From Dicaeum eximium (taxonomy: Eukaryota; Chordata; Aves; Passeriformes; Dicaeidae): a DNA stretch of 64,000 bases. Positions 56,086-64,000 of this stretch are shown here, in pieces. The position numbers and the translations under genes are program-made. The stretch spans positions 434,001-498,000 of the forward strand of contig VWZP01008131.1 of assembly GCA_013396995.1 (NCBI GenBank), read 5' to 3'. The notes under the pieces were generated by a model. The model was not told the origin of the DNA and did no database searches. It worked only from the letters and a program-made list of their open reading frames with translations. Position 1 is the stretch's first letter; every line of letters starts with the position of its first letter.

Positions 56086-57503
56086 CTTCAAGAGAAAATT
56101 AAATGATAAATAGGGCTTGGTTTGGGGCTTGGCAGATTTTAACAAACTTGACAGGGACATTTAATTTCTTGGCTCTCTCTTTCTCGCTGTATGAAATTGA
56201 AAAAAAAAAGATTCAGAGTATATAATTTATAATTAGTGGCCATAACACAGGATTTTTCTGAATAAAGGTTATGGGATCCCTTCATTAAAGGGATCTAATG
56301 CCTTATACTGTGCAGTCTAAAGGAATAAAGTTACTGAGTGACATCAGAACCAAGAGCTACCACAGAAGTTACTCATCACTGCAATTCTCTTGAAATAACA
56401 AGGATCATTAACCATCTAATTTGCAAACAGACTTAACTTTTTAAAACTGGACTCTGATTTTTCTTTTTAATGGGCTCATGCCTATTTGGTTCCTGTTTTC
56501 TCTTCCGTCCCAGCTTTGTTATGGGTACAGCATCCTGCAGACTATTAGTGACATCAGCAGATAAAAGCTTTTGATGATGATACCTGAAAAACAGATATAT
56601 TTTAGCTATTTTAAAGATGTAGGAAAAAATTGGGATAGTATGGCCTACCAAAGAACCTCTCTCTCCAGTTTTCCCAACTTGTTTGAGTTAACACCATTCC
56701 TAATCCTTCTATGGGTTCATGAGACTTTTTAGAGGTTGGCTGAACAATACCTTAAAACCTTGAGTGTTTCCAACCACTCGCTCTGGCAGCTCTCCCAGTC
56801 ATCAACTTCCACCCAATCTGAGTTTTTTGTAGCCAGTTTTGCCATAGTCACTCGGTGATTTGCACTGATCAGACCTTTCTTCTTATATGCATCACCCACT
56901 GGTGAAATTATGCCTTTGATTACTTTGTATTTTCCTGTGGAAAAAAACACATCAGGCAAGAACATGAGAAGTGGTTGAGCAGATGTTGCTTCCTGTGCAT
57001 TGTATTTAACCTGTGACATAACCATCATGCAGTGCAATGGCAGCTGACAGCCAGCCCTGTGGAAAAGTACAGGACACTCCTGCCCTGTCAGGGCAGCACA
57101 ATGGAAGGGTTAGTAAGATGCATTAGACAGATATATTTCTATAAACTATAAACCCTGTGCTTTAGCTCATTCAAATCAGTAATAACCAACACATACATGA
57201 GCTCTCACATAATGGCCTACATGGTTTTGTATAAGACATAACCACGTATCAGCTTCAATATCTAAGTAGCATTTGCAAAAATATCTGTCACTGTCAAACC
57301 AGCATTCATAGACACAAAATATTCACCTTAAGTGTCTGATTATCAAAGCTATTCTGAATGATATGAATTCCCATCCTACCTGTTTCATGGAAGTAGTCTC
57401 TAGCCAGCTCAAACAGCCTCAGGTGCATGTTGGTGATGGGATTGAAGGACCCACAGGCCAGCAGTACCACTTCAGTCTTCCTGTCAGGGTCTTCCATTGC
57501 CAT
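55667..57503 (-). CDS. NMNAT1: NMNAT1, nuclear nicotinamide mononucleotide adenylyltransferase
   Basis: The nuclear enzyme that joins NMN (or nicotinic acid mononucleotide) to ATP to make NAD+. Four coding exons, 57380-57503, 56751-56934, 56438-56583 and 55667-56085, give 290 residues; human is 279 (recalled). Motifs: the nucleotide-binding GSFNPITNMH at residues 18-27, ending in the conserved histidine; RNAG-type core EDRNAGVVLAPLQRN near the carboxyl end; and ISSTRIRRALRRGQSIRYLV, whose SSTxxR at 227-232 binds the ATP phosphates. A basic nuclear-localisation segment, GRKRKQEPNRHEPIKKK, sits in the variable linker encoded by exon 4, distinguishing NMNAT1 from the Golgi and mitochondrial paralogues. 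Two in-frame ATGs, at 57503 and 57497, both have good context; I chose the first. The tail ATDPRSSQALNN is longer than in mammals. Confidence 0.95.
56438..56583 (-). CDS. NMNAT1: NMNAT1 coding exon 3 (NLS linker)
   Basis: RYHHQKLLSADVTNSLQDAV, PITKLGRKRKQEPNRHEPIK and KKNQSPVLK. This is the variable linker with the nuclear-localisation cluster. Acceptor TGTTTTTCAG. The donor is A/GTTAAGT; reading through it reaches a TAA at once, so splicing here is required. Confidence 0.88.
56751..56934 (-). CDS. NMNAT1: NMNAT1 coding exon 2
   Basis: GKYKVIKGIISPVGDAYKKK, GLISANHRVTMAKLATKNSD and WVEVDDWESCQSEWLETLKV. Acceptor TTTTTTTCCACAG, donor GTATTG; ends in phase 2. Confidence 0.95.
57380..57503 (-). 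CDS. NMNAT1: NMNAT1 coding exon 1
   Basis: Residues 1-42: MAMEDPDRKTEVVLLACGSF, NPITNMHLRLFELARDYFHE and T. The full exon probably runs to 57554, where the acceptor CCCCGTTTCTTGCAG ends, giving 51 bases of 5' UTR here. Donor GTAGGA; ends in phase 1. Confidence 0.94.
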
Positions 57504-57554
57504 TCCTCAGAGCGACGGAGCCACGGGGACAGTGCTGCTGCCAGGTACCAGCCA

Positions 57555-59380
57555 CTGCAAGAAACGGGGACAGAAAGAGTTATTGTTACTCACTTGTGCT
57601 GCCAAGAAGCAGAAGATACAATTTCAAGATCAAATTGAATGCTGGATTTTGCTTCCATGGACTGGGCCTGTGACTGTTCATGCGACACGTCTTTGTCCAA
57701 TTTCTAAGTGATTAAAATGTGAAAGAGGCTGCTTGCCCAGAGAGGACGGCGCACTGCCCACTCTGAAGAAAAGCAGCTCATGCTTTCAAACGTCATGTGG
57801 AGAGATTATCTGTCCTGATTGCAGGACAAACTTTATTAGAACTTTGCACCTTCTTTAAGATGCCAGTGCCAACCAACTGCCAAGAGACACATGGGCAGGG
57901 AACTTCCTTGTTAAGTAACTTCCTTCTAGTGCTTACAGGGAAAAATAAAACATCCAGTGACCATGGACCTTGCTACTCTAAACTGCAGTGAGCCTGTGCA
58001 GCATCATCTATCATACACATATTATATTGTATTAAATTCTGGATTTAAGCATCAACATTTCTTCATTTGGTATTTATTTACGTTTTCTGAAATGTAAAAT
58101 GTAAAGCGGGTAATTTATATAATTCTGCACGATATGTGGGAAGAAAGTGCTATGGACTAAACCTGAGAAAAGTCAGTCTGCTTTGTATTGCACCAAGTGT
58201 TAGGTGTACCAGTGGAAAAGGTGAGAGAGAACAGTAAATTACAGAAGTTTAGTAAAAGCTGCAATTAAATACTGGGGGTTTTCCCCTTTTCTAAATACCA
58301 CAGTTCTGTTCCAATGCTGAGCTTTGATTTCGGAAAGCTGCTTAAGAATTGCTGAAAATAAGGAAATTTCGCTATTTATCCTTTAATTTCTCCCCACACT
58401 TCTACTTTCTCCTCACACCTAACACACATTTTTCCTTCTGTATTCTTTCCTGAGAACATTCTAGATTGCCAAGGTTTTCCCACATCTGGCCTAACAAAGG
58501 AGAACTGCAACGGGCTGTTGCTGTTTGCAGACGTCTGAGACATCCTGAGGAGCACAGAATTGTCTGCCATTGTTTCTACAGCACCATCACCACCTGGAAA
58601 ATCCCACGAGGTCACCCTGTCATTGTGTCTCCCTCACAGAGAGGCTGAGTGATGTTCACAGCAGCGCTGAGACACCTTCCCAGCCAAACCTTGCAACAGT
58701 GACTGTGTCCTAACATCAAACAGCCCGTGGATAAAAGGAACTCTTGCAAGGCTTCATATTTTGTAAGTGCTAGTACTTTTCTGTGCTTTCAATAGTTTCA
58801 CAAACTTCTAAAATATTCTTCATTACTGCAGAGTAGCTCAGCAGTGGCTGGTGGTACTTGAAATGCAGCCTTCACAGGGGCTAGGAGAGTTACTATGGGA
58901 ACAGGGAGGAGAGGAATTAGACTGCCTTTGTAATGCACAAATCCTACTTTCAACAGAGTGACACATGCTGCAAAACCGAAAGAGATTGATTTTTTTTCCC
59001 TTAAAAAAAAAAAAAAGTGCAAAAAAAGTAGAAAATTTTCAGAGGGAAATAGAGAGTGCCATTTCGGGAGTTAGTCAAATGTCCCTTTCCATGCTGCTAA
59101 TTTTACAGTTTACAGAAACAGGCAATCATTGCCTCATAAACTCACCTTGCACTAAAAGACATCAAAATATGCCTAGAGCAGGAGCTCTAGCTCTAGCTCT
59201 AGCTCTGGAGCCCAGTCACCTTCCGGGGATAAGCAGGTAAGAACGCTCTCTCAATCTCAGTTACGTTTCACAGGCAAGTATCTGTCAAATATGTTTATGT
59301 ATCGGTATATATGTAGAATAAAAGCATGATGTGGGCGTCGCTGGACGCTTCACCAACACCCTGCCGCAGCTCTCCGCCCC
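57555..59380 (-). other. NMNAT1 intron 1 (probable)
   Basis: About 1.8 kb between the first coding exon and the promoter island where the non-coding first exon should lie. It includes a short (AGCTCT)4 repeat at 59183-59206 and an A run at 59004-59017. No coding exon recognised. Confidence 0.55.
59183..59206. repeat. (AGCTCT)4 microsatellite
   Basis: Four exact tandem copies of AGCTCT. Confidence 0.9.
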
Positions 59381-59437
59381 CGCGGGCCTGCACGGGGTTC
59401 GGTCCTGGGCCAGCGAGCACCCCCCGCCGCCGCCGCC

Positions 59438-59850
59438 CGTCCCCGGTGAGCCCCGCTCGGCCCCGGCGCTGTCCCCGCGCTGTCCCCGCTGAGCCCCGCT
59501 CGGCCCGGCGCTGTCCCCGCCGCCCGCCCGCGCTGTGCCTGCTCGGCCTCGGCGCTGTCCCCGCCGTCCATCCCCGGTGAGCTCCGCTCGGCCCCGGCGC
59601 TGTTCCCGCGCTGTCCCCGCTCCCTGTCCCCGCTCAGCCCCGCTCCCTGTCCCCGCTCCCTGTCCCCGCTCACCCCCGCTCCCTGTCCCTGTCCCCGCTC
59701 CCTGTCCCCGCTCAGCCCCGCTCCCTGTCCCCGCTCCCTGTCCCCGCTCACCCCCGCTCCCTGTGCCCGCTCCCTGTCCCCGCTCACACCCCGCTCCCTG
59801 TCCCCGCTCCCTGTCCCCGCTCACACCCCGCTCCCTGTCCCCGCTCCCTG
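59438..59850. repeat. GC-rich minisatellite in the divergent promoter
   Basis: Two related tandem families. At about 59438-59625 units contain GTGAGCCCCGCTCGGCCC and GGCGCTGTCCCCG. At about 59626-59850 units are CCCCGCTCCCTGTCCCCGCT with CAGCC or CACCC inserts. The minus strand carries long series of GGGG and GGG runs separated by ACA or AGC. Confidence 0.93.
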
Positions 59851-59889
59851 TGCCCGCTCGGCCGGGCCCGCGGGGCCGCTCGCGCTCAT

Positions 59890-59963
59890 TGGCCCGGGCG
59901 CGGCGGAAGCGGCGCCGGAGGAGCGGGATGGGCCCTCCCTGACGCGGCCTGCCCGGCTGAGGG
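59890..59963 (+). other. LZIC: LZIC putative non-coding exon 1
   Basis: Inferred 5' UTR ending at the donor GGCTGAGGG/GTGAGG. The left edge is a guess just right of the CCAAT box. A tiny open frame, ATG GGC CCT CCC TGA at 59928-59942, would lie in this leader. Confidence 0.4.
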
Positions 59964-60162
59964 GTGAGGGGGCCCGGGGCCAGGCGGACGGGGAAGAGCG
60001 GGGCCGGAGCCTGGCCGGGGAACGGGCAGGCGGGCAGGCCTCGGGTAGCGCCCGAGTTCCGCCGTCTCCTCCCCGCAGGCCGCTGGTCCCTGTCCGGAGG
60101 GAGGCCGGGATGGCCCCCTGGCCCCTTTCCGGAGGGACGTCGCGCTCCCTCAGAGCGACTCT

Positions 60163-60240
60163 GGGTTCGGGTTAGGGTTAGGGTTCGGGTTAGGGTTAGG
60201 GTTAGGGTTAGGGTTAGGGTTAGGGTTAGGGTTAGGGTTA
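60163..60240 (+). repeat. Interstitial telomeric tract (TTAGGG)13
   Basis: Thirteen consecutive hexamers in register: eleven GGGTTA and two GGGTTC variants (first and fourth). The last nine are perfect. The tract lies in LZIC intron 1, about 200 bp from the promoter, with the G-rich strand being the LZIC sense strand. Confidence 0.98.
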
Positions 60241-60703
60241 GGATGGCCCGCTGGCCCCGCGCTGTGGGAGATGCCCGGGCAGCGCTGGCCCCTCTCGGGT
60301 GCGCTGGGTCTCTCTGCTGCCGCAGACACTGCGCCAGGGCTGTCTCCTGAACAGCGTTCCGAGGGGCCATTGAAGAGTCGAATGTATTGTTTCATGTAGC
60401 GGGGCCCCTGTTTGTCGCTAATTGCTGCTTGATTTGACATTCGCTTGATTTTATGTGCTGTGGCTGTTGGGAGTTCCCTGGTGAACCGCCTCTTGTATGA
60501 AGATAATTCTGTGCACCCAGCCTGGCATTTCTGTATTTCCACTGCAAGGATCTCCGGGTGTTGTGATTAAACATCAGCAAGATATGCATAATTTTAATAT
60601 TTAGAGCATTTAAAATATGTTTTAAGCTGTTGATACAAACAATAAAATGTACTTTCTCTTAGGAGTGTCATGTAAAAACAACATTTTCATGTGAAAACAG
60701 AAA

Positions 60704-60804
60704 ATGGCTTCAAGAGGAACAACAGAGACCAGTAAACTAAAACAAAACTTGGAGGAGCAGTTGGACAGATTAATGCAGCAACTTCAAGATCTGGAAGAAT
60801 GCAG
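60704..60804 (+). CDS. LZIC: LZIC coding exon 1
   Basis: Residues 1-34, the leucine-zipper segment. The full exon begins at 60663 after CTTTCTCTTAG, giving 41 bases of 5' UTR with two upstream ATGs (60669, 60689) that are out of frame. Donor GTAATA; ends in phase 2. Confidence 0.94.
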
Positions 60805-63304
60805 GTAATAAAAATAGTTGCTTCCCTCTTCTATGGTAGTATTTTTCTTAAGTGGTTGGCAGAAGAAAGAGGTACCTTTCAAAAATCTTAGGGAGGGGCT
60901 TACTTATTTTTGTGTTTTGCTGTGGCTTTCTGTTTTTAAATTAGGATATTGGTGTCAGTAAAAATTACTTTTAAAAACCGTTATTAAGATTGTCTTATAT
61001 ATCTGAGAAAAATGCGAGCAGGAATACTCAGTATTTTCTTTGAAATGTTATATTTCGGTGTGACTTTCAGACTTTCAATAGCTGTTCACAGAAATCACAG
61101 TTTTTCTATGGGATTTTTAATAGTGGTGAACAAATAGCTTTTGTGCCTCTTTTGGTTTATCTTAGAATTATGGATGCCAGAGGGGTTTTTGCATTGTTTA
61201 CTTTTTAGTTTGCCTGCCTTTTCATGTGATTTTGTATCAGTCTTCTGTGGGTTGATGCAATTTGAGACAGTGAATTATCAAGAAGGTTGGGCTTTTATCT
61301 GTTTTAGTAGCTGCATTTAAACACCCTGTGTTTAGATGCTTCCTCTGACTCTAGTTCTAACTTGTCCAAGCAGTTCAAGAACAATTAGAGCTGCTATGGA
61401 GTGGTGGTGCTGTTGTGGGAATTGGGCAAGGTTTAGAGAGCAGGATCAGTTATTCCTGAGTGGGTGGCTTTGGGTGAGGGGAGAGGCTTCTCAGATAATC
61501 TCATTCACTGCAGCTTTGGGCAAGACAATCTCACCGCGTATTTTTGTTGACATCCAAAAATACTTCTACATACTGCTTCAGGTGTGGGGTATCCTGTTTA
61601 TAATTAGGGTTTTTTTATTATCACTCTCTGTAGAACCACCCAGGTGGCTGGGAGGGGTGCAAACCCAGCCAGTGCATCTGGATTGAGCTGAGAGGGCCAG
61701 AGCAGAGCAGCTGCAGCGGTGGGAACGGCTCAGTGCTGCCTGCAGGGCCAGGCTCTGTGCTGTGGCCCAGTGCCCTTTGCTGCATGGCCCGTCTCAGGTT
61801 ACATCCTGTGAGTCTCTGTGTCTTCTTGGGTCCTCCCCAGAGAGGAGCTGGATGCAGATGAGTACGAAGAGACCAAAAAAGAAACTCTAGAGCAGCTGAG
61901 CGAGTTCAATGACTCCCTGAAGAAGATTATGTCTGGAGATATGACTTTGGTGGATGAGCTCAGTGGCATGCAACTGGTAAGGATGATGTGTTGCTAAAAA
62001 AGTTCATGTTCTGCCTGGAGTTGATGGAACAGCAAATAGATACAAGTGATTCCCTATAATTTTAAAGTGAAATCTAGATCTATGTAACTAATGTTTTTTG
62101 TAATTCGATACACTTATATATGTAAAAAACTTGGATAGGTGTCTTCATTTAAAAGGGCAAAAAACCCATTGATGAATTACAGCCTTAACACTGTAGGATA
62201 TTAAGACCTGGACAGTAATGAAAACTTTCACAGCTCTTTCTCAGTCTAGTTACATTAATTAGAGGATTCTTTAAGCCCTCCATAAAGGTAATTTTTTTTT
62301 TTTTAAATTTCACTTCCTTGGTTATGAAAAAATATATGAGCTCTGTGTATCAAATGATGCAGAGGATACTAATGATGCTCTCCAGCCCTCATTAATCTTG
62401 TCCTGCTGCTGTAGTTTTTGACTCTTGTTAGTGCTGGTCATTCTTGCTCTTCTCCTTGCAGGCAATACAAGCAGCCATCAGCCAAGCATTTAAAACTCCA
62501 GAAGTGATCAGAATGTTTGCAAAGAAGCAGCCGAGGCAATTGAGGACAAGGCTGGCAGAGGTGAAGGCTTCTGTTTTACTGCAAAAACTGTTCATTTGAG
62601 GCAGACTGATTCAAGTATGGAATGAGTGCAAGGAAAGCACTGAGTGTGCTGGAAAACTTGGTTGTAAAGTCCAAAAGAGATGGAGGAGTTCTCTTTCAGT
62701 ATCTGTTCGGTTTTAAATATTTATTGAGGTAATGGGGACAGCCACGTGTATTTCTTGAGTTATCTTCTATCTTCCTGCTTCAAAGCAAAAATGGGATTAA
62801 CAGAGTGAACTGAGGAAACTGCAAGTAGAAAGTCTGTGATTATACTGAGGGCTGGAGAGTGCACTCAGTGTTTCAGAGATCTGAACTGAAGATCCAGATG
62901 AAGTGGAATCAAATGTGATTCCTCCATGAACCAGTGATGTGTGAATACATAATTTTAAATTATTATCATTCTTTGATAAAAAGAGATCCAAGTTTGGAGA
63001 AGTCAAATAAGTTAAGGTTAGGGGTAAAGAGTATTTTCTGAACGTTCAGAAAAACTTCACAGACATCTTTTAAATCACAGATGGCTCTGTCCCTTACTGC
63101 TGTGGGTCCATTATGATATTTTTAGGCTGTTGCATTTCTCATGCTGTTGTGTTGGGTGAAGTAATGGGAAGCTTATATACTTTGACTTTTCTTCCCCCTG
63201 GTGTGCAGATGGACAGAGACTTAATGGTTGGGAAGTTGCCACGAGACCTGTACACCCAACAGAAACTGGAAATCCTGACTGCCCTCAGAAAGCTTGGTGA
63301 GAAG
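60704..63304 (+). CDS. LZIC: LZIC, leucine zipper and ICAT domain protein (5' part)
   Basis: Small protein with an amino-terminal coiled coil/leucine zipper and a domain like ICAT (CTNNBIP1), the inhibitor of beta-catenin/TCF. Four coding exons, 60704-60804, 61841-61976, 62462-62560 and 63209-63304, encode 144 residues in continuous phase. Human LZIC has about 190 (recalled), so roughly the last 46 residues lie beyond 64000. Visible: MASRGTTETSKLKQNLEEQL at the start; heptad-type leucines in LEEQLDRLMQQLQDLEECR; LSEFNDSLKKIMSGDMTLVD; AISQAFKTPEVIRMFAKKQP; and MDRDLMVGKLPRDLYTQQKL. The start ATG at 60704 is the first in the frame after the acceptor at 60662. It is head-to-head with NMNAT1 across a shared CpG island. 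Confidence 0.95.
61841..61976 (+). CDS. LZIC: LZIC coding exon 2
   Basis: Residues 34-79: REELDADEYEETKKETLEQL, SEFNDSLKKIMSGDMTLVDE and LSGMQL. Acceptor GGTCCTCCCCAG, donor GTAAGG; ends in phase 0. Confidence 0.95.
62462..62560 (+). CDS. LZIC: LZIC coding exon 3
   Basis: Residues 80-112: AIQAAISQAFKTPEVIRMFA and KKQPRQLRTRLAE. Acceptor CTTCTCCTTGCAG, donor GTGAAG; both edges are phase 0. Confidence 0.95.
63209..63304 (+). CDS. LZIC: LZIC coding exon 4
   Basis: Residues 113-144: MDRDLMVGKLPRDLYTQQKL and EILTALRKLGEK, the start of the ICAT-like domain. Acceptor CCCTGGTGTGCAG, donor GTAAGG; both edges are phase 0. Confidence 0.95.
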
Positions 63305-64000
63305 GTAAGGGGTTGGTCTAATAGTCAGGTGAATAGAGTTCTGTGCCTATTTAGGAGGAATTAGAAATAATTAAAATAAAAATGGCTTTCTACCCCCAAT
63401 TCATCAGGAGCTATTCAAGGCTTCTGACATGTATCCAGCTTCACTTTTACAGTGTTGATTGTACCTACCCCTGGGTATGAGAACAAGAAATTGGAGAGAT
63501 GAGTGAAAATTCGTTGTTGCCCCAGTGATCCACCAGTGGCAGAAAAAGCCCTGGGCTTGCCACCAGAGGGAGGAAGAGAAGTTACTTCTCTTTGTGGATG
63601 GTATATGAAGCAAATGGGTTGCTGTGTATCTCTGTACTTAAGCTTTTTTAGAAAATGAAAGAATGTAATGGAAAAGATCAAATGCAGTACTTAAAGGATC
63701 TGTAGTCCAAGTAGTTTCCAAAGCAAAGGCTTTCCCTCACAATATTTTATTGCTTTACTGTTAGAGGGGAAAAAATGTTTTGCAATTATGTAAAGGCTAG
63801 TTAAGATTGTGAACTGAATGCACAAAGCTATCTAATCCTCTTGGAATGAGTTCCTTGGACCACAGCATCAAGCCACTTCACCACACTCTGACCTGTCCTC
63901 TTAATCTTTTAAAATGGCCAGTAGCCTGCTGCACAAAGGCCTTGCAGGGACAGTAGTGTCACATCTGTTCTGGATGTGAACAGTGACAGCAAATTCTGCA
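63305..64000 (+). other. LZIC intron (partial)
   Basis: Intron sequence running off the right edge. The expected next exon is not present in these 696 bases. Confidence 0.7.

Larger units (their letters stand above)
59380..60160. promoter_or_regulatory. Divergent NMNAT1/LZIC CpG-island promoter
   Basis: GC-rich, CpG-dense island between two genes transcribed away from it. ATTGG at 59888-59892 is an inverted CCAAT box for LZIC and a direct one for NMNAT1. There is no TATA box on either side. Much of the left half consists of tandem GC-rich repeats. The NMNAT1 non-coding exon must lie here on the minus strand, but many equal donor-like GGGGTGAGC sites prevent placing it. Confidence 0.7.

Noticed and set aside
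56433..56437. NMNAT1 ending at the TAA just past coding exon 3
   Set aside because: The donor A/GTTAAGT and the phase-matched terminal exon carrying the essential SSTxxR motif show the gene continues.
59231..59250. Plus-strand donor-like AAGCAG/GTAAGA at about 59238
   Set aside because: It lies left of the shared promoter, upstream of any plus-strand gene; probably chance unless LZIC has a distal first exon.
59285..60370. 361-codon minus-strand open frame, Gly/Arg/Glu repeats then (TLTLTR)n
   Set aside because: Reads through the promoter minisatellite and telomeric tract; repeats explain the open frame.

Overview
The window is vertebrate nuclear DNA, almost certainly from a bird. It shows multi-exon genes with conserved protein sequence, compact introns (mostly 0.2-5 kb), CpG-island promoters, very few recognisable transposons and a TTAGGG interstitial tract. 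The gene order KIF1B - UBE4B - RBP7 - NMNAT1 - LZIC matches, from recall, the block on human 1p36.22. I see no bacterial-type operons, CRISPR arrays, rRNA or tRNA genes and no recognisable viral genes. All protein assignments come from reading exons by eye and matching them to families I remember; nothing was searched.

Layout. 1-15.9 kb: the 5' end of KIF1B on the minus strand, with one coding exon (11184-11365), a probable non-coding first exon and a CpG-island promoter (about 14.85-16.0 kb). 16.0-16.4 kb: a 22-bp GC-rich minisatellite just upstream of that promoter. 17.1-49.8 kb: the complete UBE4B gene on the minus strand, whose 28 coding exons could all be placed with consistent phase, plus one candidate extra cassette exon. 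Its promoter CpG island is interrupted by a 332-base assembly gap (49926-50257). 51.7-53.4 kb: the complete four-exon RBP7 gene on the minus strand, with a TATA box. 55.0-57.6 kb: NMNAT1 coding exons on the minus strand. 59.4-60.0 kb: a GC-rich, minisatellite-bearing CpG island that looks like a shared divergent promoter. From it LZIC runs rightward on the plus strand; its first four coding exons are present and the end lies beyond 64000.

The genes are unrelated single-copy housekeeping or tissue genes: a kinesin motor, a U-box E3/E4 ubiquitin ligase, a retinol carrier, nuclear NAD+ synthesis and an ICAT-domain beta-catenin-type binder. They do not form one pathway. Only the NMNAT1/LZIC pair has an obvious physical link, head-to-head from one island.

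I did not find an undescribed multi-gene system. The most unusual structure is in UBE4B: a 40/45-bp minisatellite at the exon 27 / intron 27 boundary that has copied the 5' splice site five times. Also worth checking are an in-phase 54-bp acidic cassette-exon candidate, two GC-AG introns and a second minisatellite at the exon 2 acceptor of UBE4B. Near the LZIC/NMNAT1 promoter there are G-quadruplex-prone repeats and a 13-copy telomeric tract.
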